NCBI GenBank assembly: GCA_002498385.1
Contig: DAHH01000015.1
Span: 227,615 to 258,804, forward strand
DNA from: Methanobacterium sp. UBA410
GTDB taxonomy: Archaea > Methanobacteriota > Methanobacteria > Methanobacteriales > Methanobacteriaceae
DNA length: 31,190 nt
Direction of reading: 5' to 3'
A program made the translations under genes and the position numbers. Each line of letters starts with the position of its first letter. The first letter of the stretch is position 1. Below are positions 15,223-23,349 of the stretch, piece after piece. The notes under the pieces were generated by a model. That model was not told the origin of the DNA. It saw only the letters and a program-made list of their open reading frames with translations, and ran no database searches.

Positions 15223-16260
15223 ATGGAGAAGAGTGAAGAGATGAACAGAGCAAAAATAGGGAGCATAACAACAACAACTGCATTGATAGTTCTACCAATC
15301 CTACTATTTCTGGGATCATTCATGATAGGAAGGTATCCTGTGTCTCCTACAGACGTTCTGGTGGCAATTGGATCGGTTTTTGTACCCATAAAAACAAACC
15401 TGTCCCCTGCTGTTTACACTGTGGTTTGGGATATACGATTGCCAAGAATAGCGGCAGCAATGATAGTTGGTGCAGCTTTATCCATATCAGGAGCTTCTTT
15501 TCAGGGCACATTTCAAAACCCCCTTGTATCCCCCGACATACTAGGGGTTTCTGCAGGTGCAGGGTTTGGAGCAGCAATGGCAATCTTACTGAGCTTTTCC
15601 ACTGTGATGATCCAGGTAACTGCATTTATCTTCGGCCTCGTTGCAGTGAGCATAACTTACTTTTTCAGCAGAAGCTTTAAAGGAGACACCACCCTCATGA
15701 TGGTGCTCGGGGGAATAGCAGTTGGATCCCTCTTTTCAGCATTCATCTCATGCATTAAATACGTTGCAGACCCTGAAGACAAACTGCCTGAGATTGTATA
15801 CTGGCTCATGGGCAGTCTCTCTACAGTTGACACCAGCAGCGTCGTTATGATTATAATCCCTGTGTTCATTGGCTTCAGTGTTTTGTTACTTGTAAGGTGG
15901 AGACTCAACGTCCTCTCCATGGGCGATGAAGAAGCCCAATCCCTTGGCGTTAATACTGAAAAACTCAGGTTAGTGGTGATTCTCTGTTGTACACTTTTAA
16001 CTTCTGCTGCTGTAAGTATAAGTGGAATTATAGGATGGGTTGGCCTTGTAATACCTCACATGACCAGGATGATAGTTGGACCGGATCATAGAAAGCTTTT
16101 GCCTGCAACCATTTCAATAGGTGCAGTGTTTTTGTTACTTGTGGACGATGTCTGCAGAACCGCTACATCCATTGAAATTCCACTTGGAATATTGACTGCT
16201 ATAATTGGAGCTCCATTTTTCATATATCTCCTTAAAAAAGGTTACGAGGGTTGGTCATGA
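15223..16260 (+). CDS. BtuC/FecCD-family ABC transporter permease
   Basis: A 345-residue polytopic membrane protein with about ten hydrophobic segments. Family signatures are PRIAAAMIVGAALSISGASF, QNPLVSPDILGVSAGAGFGA and the coupling region GWVGLVIPHMTRMIVGPDHR. It forms the translocation channel as a dimer with the ATPase encoded next. The start may be ATG 15223 or ATG 15241; neither has a strong ribosome binding site, and 15241 follows GTGAAGAG. The stop overlaps the ATPase start (ATGA at 16257-16260), implying coupled translation. The ligand is that of the binding protein at 14023. Confidence 0.88.
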   Translation: MEKSEEMNRAKIGSITTTTALIVLPILLFLGSFMIGRYPVSPTDVLVAIGSVFVPIKTNLSPAVYTVVWDIRLPRIAAAMIVGAALSISGASFQGTFQNPLVSPDILGVSAGAGFGAAMAILLSFSTVMIQVTAFIFGLVAVSITYFFSRSFKGDTTLMMVLGGIAVGSLFSAFISCIKYVADPEDKLPEIVYWLMGSLSTVDTSSVVMIIIPVFIGFSVLLLVRWRLNVLSMGDEEAQSLGVNTEKLRLVVILCCTLLTSAAVSISGIIGWVGLVIPHMTRMIVGPDHRKLLPATISIGAVFLLLVDDVCRTATSIEIPLGILTAIIGAPFFIYLLKKGYEGWS

Positions 16261-17039
16261 ATCAGATACTCAAAGTAGACAACGCATCATTTTCATACAA
16301 CGGAAAAGAGAAAATATTTGAAGGTATAAACCTTGAAGTTAACAAAAGTGATGTTTTATGTATATTAGGCCCCAATGGAACAGGAAAATCAACTTTAATT
16401 AAGTGTATAAATGGTTTGCTTAATTTAGACAGTGGAAACATATTCTTAAACAGTACAAACATTTCTGAGATGGCCAAAACTGATCTTGCAAAAATGGTAG
16501 GTTACATACCCCAATCCCACAGTTCAACCTTCGCATTTTCAGTTTTTGACGTAGTTTTAATGGGCAGAGCCCCCCACTTAAATGTGACATCCGTTCCTGG
16601 AAGAAAAGACTTTAAAATAGCAGATAAAGCAATTGAAAGCCTTGGAATCTCTTATTTAAAAGATAAAACCTACACGGAGATAAGTGGTGGAGAGAAGCAG
16701 ATGGTTCTGCTTGCAAGGGTTCTGGCTCAGGAACCAAAACTACTGCTTCTTGACGAGCCAACATCACACCTGGATTTTGGAAATCAGATACGTACCCTTG
16801 ATGTTATAAACCGACTCTCACAGAACGGTTTGTCTATTGTTATGACCTCCCATTACCCGGATCATGCCTTTCTTTCATCCAACAAGGTTGCAATCATGAA
16901 AGATGGAGGTATCATGGATATTGGTGAACCTGAAAGTGTTGTTACTGAAGAGAACATGCGAAAAACTTATGGTATAGATGTAAAGGTCATAGATATGGAT
17001 GATTCTAGGAAAGCGTGCATACCAATGCAGATAAAATAA
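16257..17039 (+). CDS. BtuD/FecE-type ABC transporter ATPase
   Basis: A 260-residue ATP-binding subunit powering the transporter. Walker A is GPNGTGKST, the Q-loop lies in VGYIPQSHSS, the signature is ISGGEKQMV, Walker B is LLLLDEPTSHLD, and the switch His is in MTSHYPDHA. ATG 16257 overlaps the permease stop (ATGA) and is preferred over the in-frame TTG at 16251. It ends the operon that begins with the methyltransferase at about 13142. Confidence 0.9.
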   Translation: MNQILKVDNASFSYNGKEKIFEGINLEVNKSDVLCILGPNGTGKSTLIKCINGLLNLDSGNIFLNSTNISEMAKTDLAKMVGYIPQSHSSTFAFSVFDVVLMGRAPHLNVTSVPGRKDFKIADKAIESLGISYLKDKTYTEISGGEKQMVLLARVLAQEPKLLLLDEPTSHLDFGNQIRTLDVINRLSQNGLSIVMTSHYPDHAFLSSNKVAIMKDGGIMDIGEPESVVTEENMRKTYGIDVKVIDMDDSRKACIPMQIK

Positions 17040-17426
17040 TTCAGAATGTTTTAAAATGGAATACCAAGAAAAACTGTTAAAATTGGTAATACTCTAAAAA
17101 AGACATCAAAATTCTTTTAAAACCTGGAATTCCCCACACCTTACATCTTCGGTGCAAAAACCAAATATATTAACTGGAATAACATGCAAAAGGAAAGACT
17201 TCCGAAAATGTTAGAAAGAAACAGGAGTATCGCCAAAAGTTTGACATAGTTCACAAAAAAGATGATTACCGGTTTATTAAATATAACATTGTACCTTAAT
17301 AAAATACTTTAATCCCGATGAAAAAATACTATAAGGCTGTTAAAAATAGTGATTCAATGGGGAACTAAAAAAATCCTAATCAAGATTGAACATAATGTTG
17401 AAAAATGTCAATTTGGAGGCCTTAAT
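17040..17426. other. Spacer upstream of the radical SAM unit
   Basis: 387 bases without a convincing gene. Candidate TATA boxes are AAATATATTAAC (about 17163-17174) and TTATTAAATATAAC (about 17273-17286). GGAAAGACTTCC at 17192-17203 is a perfect-ended dyad but has only four bases between GGAA and TTCC, unlike the NrpR operator. The ribosome binding site GGAGG (17415-17419) ends the region. Confidence 0.6.
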
Positions 17427-17852
17427 GTGAAAATACGATGTGATTTCGTCACAAACAGCAGTTCAGCCAGTTTTGTGCTGACGGCTGAAAAAGGAGTACT
17501 TGAAGACAACATAAAATACTTCAAGGAAAGTGAAAAAAATGGGGAAGTACAGTTACTAACATTTTTAAGGGACGAACTGGAAAAAGAGGGCACAAAAACC
17601 AGCATCATGGGCAGGGAGTATTACACCACAACCAAAAAGTTCAACCTGGGAAAATCTGTTTTCCTAGACGACAGCATAAATCCTGACAGCATACAGAAAA
17701 CAGACTTCAGCAAACTCTCAAACGAAGAAATGTGGGATCTTATCAATTGGATAGTTGTTAAAGGTAAAGGCAGTGACCTGTTTGGTGTTGGAGCAACCCA
17801 GACAAAAGAGTTAAAGTGTGAATGCGAAGAGGATCCAAGAGACAGCCAATGA
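17427..17852 (+). CDS. FVTNSSS-signature protein, possible substrate of the adjacent radical SAM enzyme
   Basis: A 141-residue protein starting at GTG 17427, seven bases after GGAGG; the longer frame from 17349 lies upstream of that site. Its N-terminus, MKIRCDFVTNSSSASFVL, is an unusual signature that I recognise from many uncharacterised bacterial proteins beginning MKIRxDFVTNSSSSSF. The rest is acidic and soluble, with a mixed middle part and a C-terminal tail KELKCECEEDPRDSQ. Cysteines are only at 5, 131 and 133. There is no signal peptide or membrane segment. Its stop overlaps the next start as ATGA, so the two are translationally coupled. It could be a peptide-modification substrate with a recognition leader, or a partner protein; the length is long for a classical RiPP precursor. 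Confidence 0.75.
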   Translation: MKIRCDFVTNSSSASFVLTAEKGVLEDNIKYFKESEKNGEVQLLTFLRDELEKEGTKTSIMGREYYTTTKKFNLGKSVFLDDSINPDSIQKTDFSKLSNEEMWDLINWIVVKGKGSDLFGVGATQTKELKCECEEDPRDSQ

Positions 17853-18895
17853 TAAGAAAACACTTCAATGGATACAACTTCGTCTGCATTCGGGAGACTG
17901 GTGCAACCTTCAGGTGGGGAGACAGTTTATCTGAAAACCCTTACAGGGCTCCCTGGCCGGAACTTGCAGACGTGTCCATATCCAACTACTGCACCAACGG
18001 ATGCAAGTACTGCTACAAGTCAAGCAACGAAAAAGGAAGGTTTATGTCGCTTGAAGAGTACGAACTCGTGCTAGACCAACTTACAAGCAAACAATACGGC
18101 AGTATATTCCAGGTAGCACTTGGAGGGGGAGAGCCACTCCTCCACCCCCAGTTCAACGAGATTCTGAAGGTTACAGAGAAACGAAACATAATACCCAATT
18201 ACACAACCTGCGGAAGGTTCTTCAACCCCGAAAACATCGAAGCAACCAAAAAGTACTGCGGTTCTGTTGCCATCTCATGGGACCCCTACAGGGACAACAT
18301 GTCCCTTGAAGAGCTTTCAAAGCTCGGATCTCGCCTTGCAAATGAGGGAATCAAAACCAACATTCACTACGTCATCTCAGAAAAGACCATTGAAACTGCA
18401 ACCAGAATGCTAGAGGGAAAGTACGATGACCACATCAAAGACTTCAACGCCATCATATTTTTGACCTACAAACCCACTGGAAGAGCAGACTGCAGCGATG
18501 TTATAAAATCGCCAGATAAACTTGGAGCATTCCTAAAAATGGTTGACAGCCCAGCCACAGAAATAAAAATTGGTTTTGATGCATGTTTCGTTCCAAGCTT
18601 ACTTAACAGAACAAACATCGATAAAGAAATGGTAGACAGCTGCGAATGCGGGTTTTTCTCGGTTTACGTTAATGAAAATCTGGATGTGATGCCCTGTTCT
18701 TTCTGTAACAGCGAAGATTACAGTTACAGCCTGAAAGAATTCGGCTTCGATGATATCTGGCAGAACCAGCTTTCAGGTTACAGGAAACATGTTGATGCCT
18801 CTAAAAAAGAAGTTTGCAAGGACTGTTCCAGTGCTCCCGACTGCAGGGGATGCTGCCCATTTTTCAGCGAGCTTTTCCTGTGTAAATTGATCTGA
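17849..18895 (+). CDS. Radical SAM enzyme with SPASM domain
   Basis: A 348-residue enzyme. The [4Fe-4S]/SAM site is CTNGCKYCYK (Cys48, Cys52, Cys55), the SAM-binding GGGEP motif is at 92-96, and a C-terminal SPASM-type region holds about ten cysteines (CECGFF, MPCSFC, VCKDC, DCRGCC) for auxiliary Fe-S clusters. SPASM enzymes usually modify peptides or protein side chains (for example thioether maturases and quinohaemoprotein or mycofactocin-type enzymes), which fits a small coupled partner gene. ATG 17849 overlaps the upstream stop as ATGA; an in-frame ATG at 17822 would overlap the partner gene by 31 bases and is less likely. The substrate is unknown; the upstream protein is the obvious candidate. 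Confidence 0.85.
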   Translation: MIRKHFNGYNFVCIRETGATFRWGDSLSENPYRAPWPELADVSISNYCTNGCKYCYKSSNEKGRFMSLEEYELVLDQLTSKQYGSIFQVALGGGEPLLHPQFNEILKVTEKRNIIPNYTTCGRFFNPENIEATKKYCGSVAISWDPYRDNMSLEELSKLGSRLANEGIKTNIHYVISEKTIETATRMLEGKYDDHIKDFNAIIFLTYKPTGRADCSDVIKSPDKLGAFLKMVDSPATEIKIGFDACFVPSLLNRTNIDKEMVDSCECGFFSVYVNENLDVMPCSFCNSEDYSYSLKEFGFDDIWQNQLSGYRKHVDASKKEVCKDCSSAPDCRGCCPFFSELFLCKLI

Positions 18896-18920
18896 TTTAA
18901 CTTTGATCTGATTTAACTTT
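18889..18920. repeat. 16-bp tandem repeat at the radical SAM stop codon
   Basis: GATCTGATTTAACTTT occurs at 18889-18904, spanning the TGA stop, and again at 18905-18920, followed by a T run that may end transcription. The rest of the gap to 19118, between convergent genes, is AT-rich with no gene seen. Confidence 0.85.
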
Positions 18921-19118
18921 TTTTTAGGTTTCCTTTTTTAATCTGAAAATCCTAATTTAACAGCAGTTTTTCTTCAATTTAAGGAGAAATCCTTTAAAAT
19001 AGTATTTAAAGAAGATCTTAATTTTATTGAAATTAAGTGTATCAAAATTAAGTTTTTTATTAAATTTTATTTTTTTAGGTTTTTATGGAAGTTAAAGCAA
19101 AAAATTTGCTAGAAATTT

Positions 19119-20165
19119 CTAAAACAGGTGCACTGCAGTGGCCTTGAACTCAGCCCATACACTCTTTCCAACGTTGAGTTCCATGTCCAGAAAGGACTGC
19201 CTTGTCAGGAAAACTGTTAAAGGTTCCCCAACCTCAATGTTTAATCTTATAAGAGCTCCTCTATCACTTATCTCCTTTATTTTTCCTTCAAAAACATTTC
19301 TTGCACTGGTTGTAATTCTCTTGTTGGATAGTATGATGTCCTCAGGCCTTACAGTTACATGAACTTTGCCTTTCTTCTGTTCAACAGAGTATAAAATGAT
19401 ATTTCCTGTATCCACAACTGTTAATTTTTCCTTAGTTTCTGATGCAACTCCCTCAATTATATTCTCAACACCAACGAAATCTGCAACAAATTTATCTGCG
19501 GGTTTTCTGAAGATCTCAGTGGAAGTTCCAACCTGGGAGATGCTTCCGTTCCTCATGAGGGCTATGCGATCTGCAAGCATCAGTGCTTCATCCAGGTTGT
19601 GGGACACGTGAATGAAGGTGGTATCGAACTTGGAGTGCAGATCCTTAAGGAGTTTCATGAGATCCTCCCGCGTGACCCTGTCAAGGGCACTTAAAGGTTC
19701 ATCCATCAACATGACCTTGGGGTAAATTATGAGGGCCCTTGCAAGAGCCGTTCTCTGCTGTTCCCCTCCGCTCAAGGTTCTTGGAAGACGGTCTGCAAGG
19801 TGTGATATTCCCATGAAATCCATCATTTTTTCCACCCTCACCTTGATTTCATCTTTTTCAACCTTTCTTATGTTTAAGCCGAAGGCTATGTTTTCAAACA
19901 CAGTTTTGTGAGGGAAAAGCATGTAATTCTGGTAAACGAACCCAACACCCCTTTCTTCTGGTGGGAGCCTTGTAACTTCCCTGCCGTTCATGTAGATCCT
20001 ACCAGAATCAACGTTCCACATTCCGGCAATGGTCTCAAGGAGCATGGTTTTACCGGCTCCACTTGGACCTATTAAAACGAAGTACTCACCGTCCTCCACT
20101 TCCAGGTTAACGTGATCCAGTTTGAACTGTTTCCAGTCCCTTGAAACATCTTCAATCCTTATCAT
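19119..20165 (-). CDS. wtpC: Tungstate/molybdate ABC transporter ATPase (WtpC/ModC-like)
   Basis: A 348-residue ATPase. Walker A is GPSGAGKT, the Q-loop is in FVYQNYMLFPHKT, the signature is LSGGEQQRTALARAL, Walker B is VMLMDEPLSALD, and the switch His is in HVSHNLDEA. After residue about 240 it carries a TOBE/Mop-type regulatory domain (ITTSARNVFEGKIKEI), which in ModC-type ATPases binds the oxyanion and inhibits transport when the cell is replete. The start overlaps the permease gene by 14 bases, so the two are co-translated. The metal preference, W or Mo, is inferred from the adjacent binding protein. Confidence 0.92.
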   Translation of the reverse strand: MIRIEDVSRDWKQFKLDHVNLEVEDGEYFVLIGPSGAGKTMLLETIAGMWNVDSGRIYMNGREVTRLPPEERGVGFVYQNYMLFPHKTVFENIAFGLNIRKVEKDEIKVRVEKMMDFMGISHLADRLPRTLSGGEQQRTALARALIIYPKVMLMDEPLSALDRVTREDLMKLLKDLHSKFDTTFIHVSHNLDEALMLADRIALMRNGSISQVGTSTEIFRKPADKFVADFVGVENIIEGVASETKEKLTVVDTGNIILYSVEQKKGKVHVTVRPEDIILSNKRITTSARNVFEGKIKEISDRGALIRLNIEVGEPLTVFLTRQSFLDMELNVGKSVWAEFKATAVHLF

Positions 20166-20943
20166 AGGTCCTCCATCCTTTTATAATCATCCTCATCACC
20201 ACGAACACAGTTAAACATATCAATATGAGAATAACTGCAACTGGTGTCGCACCAGACAATCCAAAATCAGAGAATCTTTGATATATGAGTGTTGGTGCAG
20301 CCATTGGGTAGTAAGCTATGATCACAAGGGATCCAAACTCACTTACAGCCCTTGCCCAGCACATAAGCGATCCAACAACGATGTTTCTCAAACCCAGGGG
20401 CAGTGTTATGGTGAAAAAGGTTCTGAAACTTCCACAACCAAGTGTTCTGGCCACCTTTTCCATTCTAGGGTCTATGCTTTCAAATCCTTCCCTTGCAGCA
20501 TTGACAACAAATGATCCGCCCACAAAGAGCATTGCAACAATGATTCCAGGCATTGCATCCACAAAAACAATGCCAAGTTTGTTCAAGGGCGTTCCGAGTA
20601 TCCCTGTTGAGGAAAAAACGAGTAAAAGTGATATACCAACAACTGTATGTGGAATTACAACTGGAACATCAATTATTGACTCTATAAATCCTTTTCCAGT
20701 GAAATCATTTCGTGCAAGAACGTAAGCAAGGGGCACTCCAAAGATAACTGCTATAAACGTTGCTATAAGTGCAGAATACACACTTACAAAGATTGAATTT
20801 GTAACTTCACTGTCCTGAAGATTTGTAAGAATGGATGAGAGATTTGATGAGGCTATTAAATTAACTATCGGGATAACGATGAAAAGAACCATGAATGATC
20901 CCATTATAACAAAGAAAATAGTGGTGTAATCTAGTTTTCTCAT
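20152..20943 (-). CDS. wtpB: Tungstate/molybdate ABC transporter permease (WtpB/ModB-like)
   Basis: A 263-residue inner membrane permease with six hydrophobic segments (starting TTIFFVIMGSFMVLFIVIPI) and the coupling EAA-loop region around ARTLGCGSFRTFFTITLPLG. VPVVIPHTVVGISLLLVF is typical of ModB/WtpB. TTGGAGAG precedes ATG 20943. It lies 145 bases downstream of the binding-protein gene and overlaps the ATPase gene by 14 bases. Confidence 0.9.
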   Translation of the reverse strand: MRKLDYTTIFFVIMGSFMVLFIVIPIVNLIASSNLSSILTNLQDSEVTNSIFVSVYSALIATFIAVIFGVPLAYVLARNDFTGKGFIESIIDVPVVIPHTVVGISLLLVFSSTGILGTPLNKLGIVFVDAMPGIIVAMLFVGGSFVVNAAREGFESIDPRMEKVARTLGCGSFRTFFTITLPLGLRNIVVGSLMCWARAVSEFGSLVIIAYYPMAAPTLIYQRFSDFGLSGATPVAVILILICLTVFVVMRMIIKGWRTYDKD

Positions 20944-21088
20944 TAAATCTCTCCAAAATACGGGACAATTTAGTTATAAGTATATTATTCTCTCTATTAA
21001 ACTTATTTTCTCCATTAAACATTTTTAATTGGCTAAGACCACTGAACTCTATTTATAAAAAAAGAAAATAAGATAAGTTGATCCCTAT

Positions 21089-22144
21089 TTAGGAACTTTT
21101 TACGTACTGCTGAAGTTCACTTGGGATGTTCGTTGAATTGTTGGTTACTATTGCTGGGCTTATTGGATCCTGGAAGCTGTTCTGAACTATCTGTGTACCT
21201 GTAGGGCTTAAAAGAAGCTGGACGAAATCTATTGCAAGCTGTCTCTGTGGGGCGTTGTTGAGCACTGTTACACCGTAGACTATTGGTGTCAAGGTTACGT
21301 TTTTGGTTTTGTTGGCGTTGTCACTGAATTCTTTCATCTTTATCTTCTTGAGTTGCGGTTCGTAGCTTGTGTTTGAAAGGCTTAACTCATCTGGAAGTTC
21401 CATATATTCAACACCTGAACTTTTCTGCTGTTCTGCAATGTTTTTGTAGGTGATGACGTAATCAATGTCCCCTGACTGAAGTGAAGGCATCAACTGGGCT
21501 GCATCTGAGCGTACCATGATCTTAGAAGTCTGGTTGAGGTTGCTTGGAACACTTACCACGTAACCTGTTCCGTCCTGCTCTGATGTGATTGCAGAGTTGT
21601 TAGCCACCAACTTATTAAATATGGTGCTGTCGTTGTAGTAAGTGTCTGCAAGCTGCAGCATCATCACTGCACGGTATCCTGCAGGATCAGAGTTTGGATC
21701 GCTGAACCCGAACTTAACGTTGGAATCTCCCAGTATCTGGTACCAGTTGGTTGAATTTAACTGGGTGCTGTTTTTACTCTTGTTTGTGTAAGCAATTACC
21801 ATGGTGTTACTTGCATATTTCAGGTTGAAACTCGTGTAGTTAGGCATCAAACGTTGATCTATGAGTCCATAGTCTGCCGACACAACGATATCTGCAGATT
21901 TGTTGAGATCAGTTATCTGCCTTATTGCAGCCTGACTTCCAGAGTAATGTACCTGCACATCAACGTTTGGATGCTGAGCCTCAAATTTAGCTGCAGTGGA
22001 GTTCAACTGCTGTGCAAGGCTGTCTGCCGCGTATATAGTAACAACTTCCTTATGCTGGTTGCTGTACGTGTTGTAAGTGTAAGCACCTATTGCCAGAACA
22101 GCAATTATTATAATGACTATTGCTGCCAAAGTCTTGTTATTCAT
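21089..22144 (-). CDS. wtpA: Tungstate/molybdate-binding protein (WtpA/ModA-like)
   Basis: A 351-residue extracytoplasmic protein with an N-terminal membrane anchor (about residues 5-22) and no lipobox. The ligand-site blocks are visible: AADSLAQQLNSTAAKFE, VHYSGSQAAIRQITDL, ADIVVSADYGLIDQRL, FGFSDPNSDPAGYRAVM and DIDYVITYKNIAEQ. The DPAGYRA and WtpA-like layout, with a long insertion before the PELSL region, fits archaeal WtpA rather than bacterial ModA. Many Asn-x-Ser/Thr sites suggest surface glycosylation. ATG 22144 follows AGGAGGT at a good distance. Its promoter carries the fourth, variant copy of the shared element, so uptake is probably controlled with the ferredoxin and BtuFCD genes. 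Confidence 0.92.
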   Translation of the reverse strand: MNNKTLAAIVIIIIAVLAIGAYTYNTYSNQHKEVVTIYAADSLAQQLNSTAAKFEAQHPNVDVQVHYSGSQAAIRQITDLNKSADIVVSADYGLIDQRLMPNYTSFNLKYASNTMVIAYTNKSKNSTQLNSTNWYQILGDSNVKFGFSDPNSDPAGYRAVMMLQLADTYYNDSTIFNKLVANNSAITSEQDGTGYVVSVPSNLNQTSKIMVRSDAAQLMPSLQSGDIDYVITYKNIAEQQKSSGVEYMELPDELSLSNTSYEPQLKKIKMKEFSDNANKTKNVTLTPIVYGVTVLNNAPQRQLAIDFVQLLLSPTGTQIVQNSFQDPISPAIVTNNSTNIPSELQQYVKSS

Positions 22145-22219
22145 GCGTTACCTCCTAATTTTCATAAAATTAGTATTTTAAACCGATATTAACAATTGTA
22201 AATATTTACGAGATGCATT

Positions 22220-22232
22220 ATATAATCATTTC
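22220..22232 (-). promoter_or_regulatory. Shared promoter element, copy 4 (variant), at wtpA
   Basis: On the minus strand GAAATGATTATAT matches GATATGTTTATAT at 11 of 13 positions and is preceded by CGATC as in copy 3. It overlaps the probable TATA box about 75 bases before wtpA ATG 22144. The remaining DNA up to 22498 is AT-rich, with short direct repeats (AATACTGAAAAGGAA near 22319 and 22335) and no gene. Confidence 0.5.
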
Positions 22233-22498
22233 GATCGTGCAGTAGCCAAAAAATATTATAAGTGCCCAAAAAAAACTTCAGTCTACCACATTTAAAAATT
22301 GAAGAATATATATTCAAATAATACTGAAAAGGAACAATACTGAAAAGGAATGATTTATAGGGAATGATTTATCCTTAAAGTAAATGAAAGCCTAATTTAA
22401 TTTAATTTCAAAAATAGAGTAATTATGGGGAACTTTCTAGGAGACACGTTTTCCCAGAAACTGTATAAGGTTCCCAGAAACCTTTACGTTCGTGTTAA

Positions 22499-22813
22499 TC
22501 AAACTTCTGCCTCGCATTCTTCTATTGCAATAACCACTTCATCATCCCCATTTTTGGGTACGTGTCTGATCTCAACGAGATCGTCTTTCACCTCTTCAAG
22601 GTCCACTTCAACGCTTTGTGATACTAAATCCCCTGCAACCTGTATCATAACTCTAAAACTTTTTTTACCGTGGCGATCCTCTGTATCAATGCATAAAACT
22701 TCACCGGGTGTGAAAACCCTGTGGTAAGACAATTCCAGAACATCATAGATCTCAACGTTTTCCTTTATGTATTCCATGGCCTCTTCACAGTTCATTGTTA
22801 GCGTTTTTTCCAC
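22499..22813 (-). CDS. Small conserved protein, paralogue 2 (possibly DUF2097)
   Basis: A 104-residue acidic soluble protein with no cysteine cluster motif and no membrane segment. It is clearly a paralogue of the neighbour at 22847, sharing YDVLELSYHRVFTPGEVL and VDLEEVKDDLVEIRH in the same order, with a more acidic C-terminal tail (EECEAEV). The GTG start at 22813 follows GGTGATGCA. The layout resembles, from memory, the Methanobacteriales-specific DUF2097 family; function is unknown. Its position after fwdC on the same strand suggests co-expression with, or a service role for, the formylmethanofuran dehydrogenase. Confidence 0.75.
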   Translation of the reverse strand: MEKTLTMNCEEAMEYIKENVEIYDVLELSYHRVFTPGEVLCIDTEDRHGKKSFRVMIQVAGDLVSQSVEVDLEEVKDDLVEIRHVPKNGDDEVVIAIEECEAEV

Positions 22814-22846
22814 TGCATCACCTTCTCAGTTTTTAAAACATCATAC

Positions 22847-23137
22847 TTATTCAACAACAATAACAGTTGTATTGTCATCCTGCAGATGCCTGATCTCAAC
22901 CAGATCATCCTTTACTTCCTCAAGATCCAGCTGTACAGTTTGATTTATGGTCTCGCCATTCATCTGTATTGTGAGTTTTAAACTGTCTGCACCATTTTTT
23001 TTCCCTGATTCAATATCAAGGACCTCTCCCGGGACAAACACTCTATTGTAAGATAATTCAAGGACATCATATGTTTGAACATTATTTTTTATGTAGTTGA
23101 GGGCCTCATCAGCCTTTAAAGTTATTTCTTTTTCCAT
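22847..23137 (-). CDS. Small conserved protein, paralogue 1 (possibly DUF2097)
   Basis: A 96-residue protein with the same two blocks as its neighbour (YDVLELSYNRVFVPGEVL and LDLEEVKDDLVEIRH) and an N-terminal helix KADEALNYIKNNV. The basic-acidic balance and beta-rich middle (LKLTIQMNGETINQTVQLD) suggest a small barrel. There is no enzymatic motif. GGTGATTTTTC precedes ATG 23137. It lies 212 bases after fwdC; that gap contains two ATGCAT palindromes (23191-23196, 23204-23209) and a TATA-like TTTTATAC, so the pair may have its own promoter. Confidence 0.75.
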   Translation of the reverse strand: MEKEITLKADEALNYIKNNVQTYDVLELSYNRVFVPGEVLDIESGKKNGADSLKLTIQMNGETINQTVQLDLEEVKDDLVEIRHLQDDNTTVIVVE

Positions 23138-23349
23138 GAAAAATCACCAAGTAGTTTTATAGAACCTTCAAGCATAAAAACTTTTAATTCATGCATAAAT
23201 TCCATGCATAGAATAAATTTTATACACAACATATTTTAAGCAAAAGTAGATTTGAAATAGGATAAGTTAAGGAAAAAATTTAAGAAAAGGATTTAAAAAA
23301 GGGTTTAAAATAAAATAAGGATATAGAGTAAATATTTTACCTTGTATCC

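Noticed and set aside
17192..17203. GGAAAGACTTCC as a second NrpR operator
   Set aside because: The spacing between GGAA and TTCC is four bases, not six, and no nitrogen gene follows.
23191..23209. Two ATGCAT palindromes as an operator
   Set aside because: Short self-complementary hexamers in AT-rich DNA are expected by chance and no matching site was seen elsewhere.
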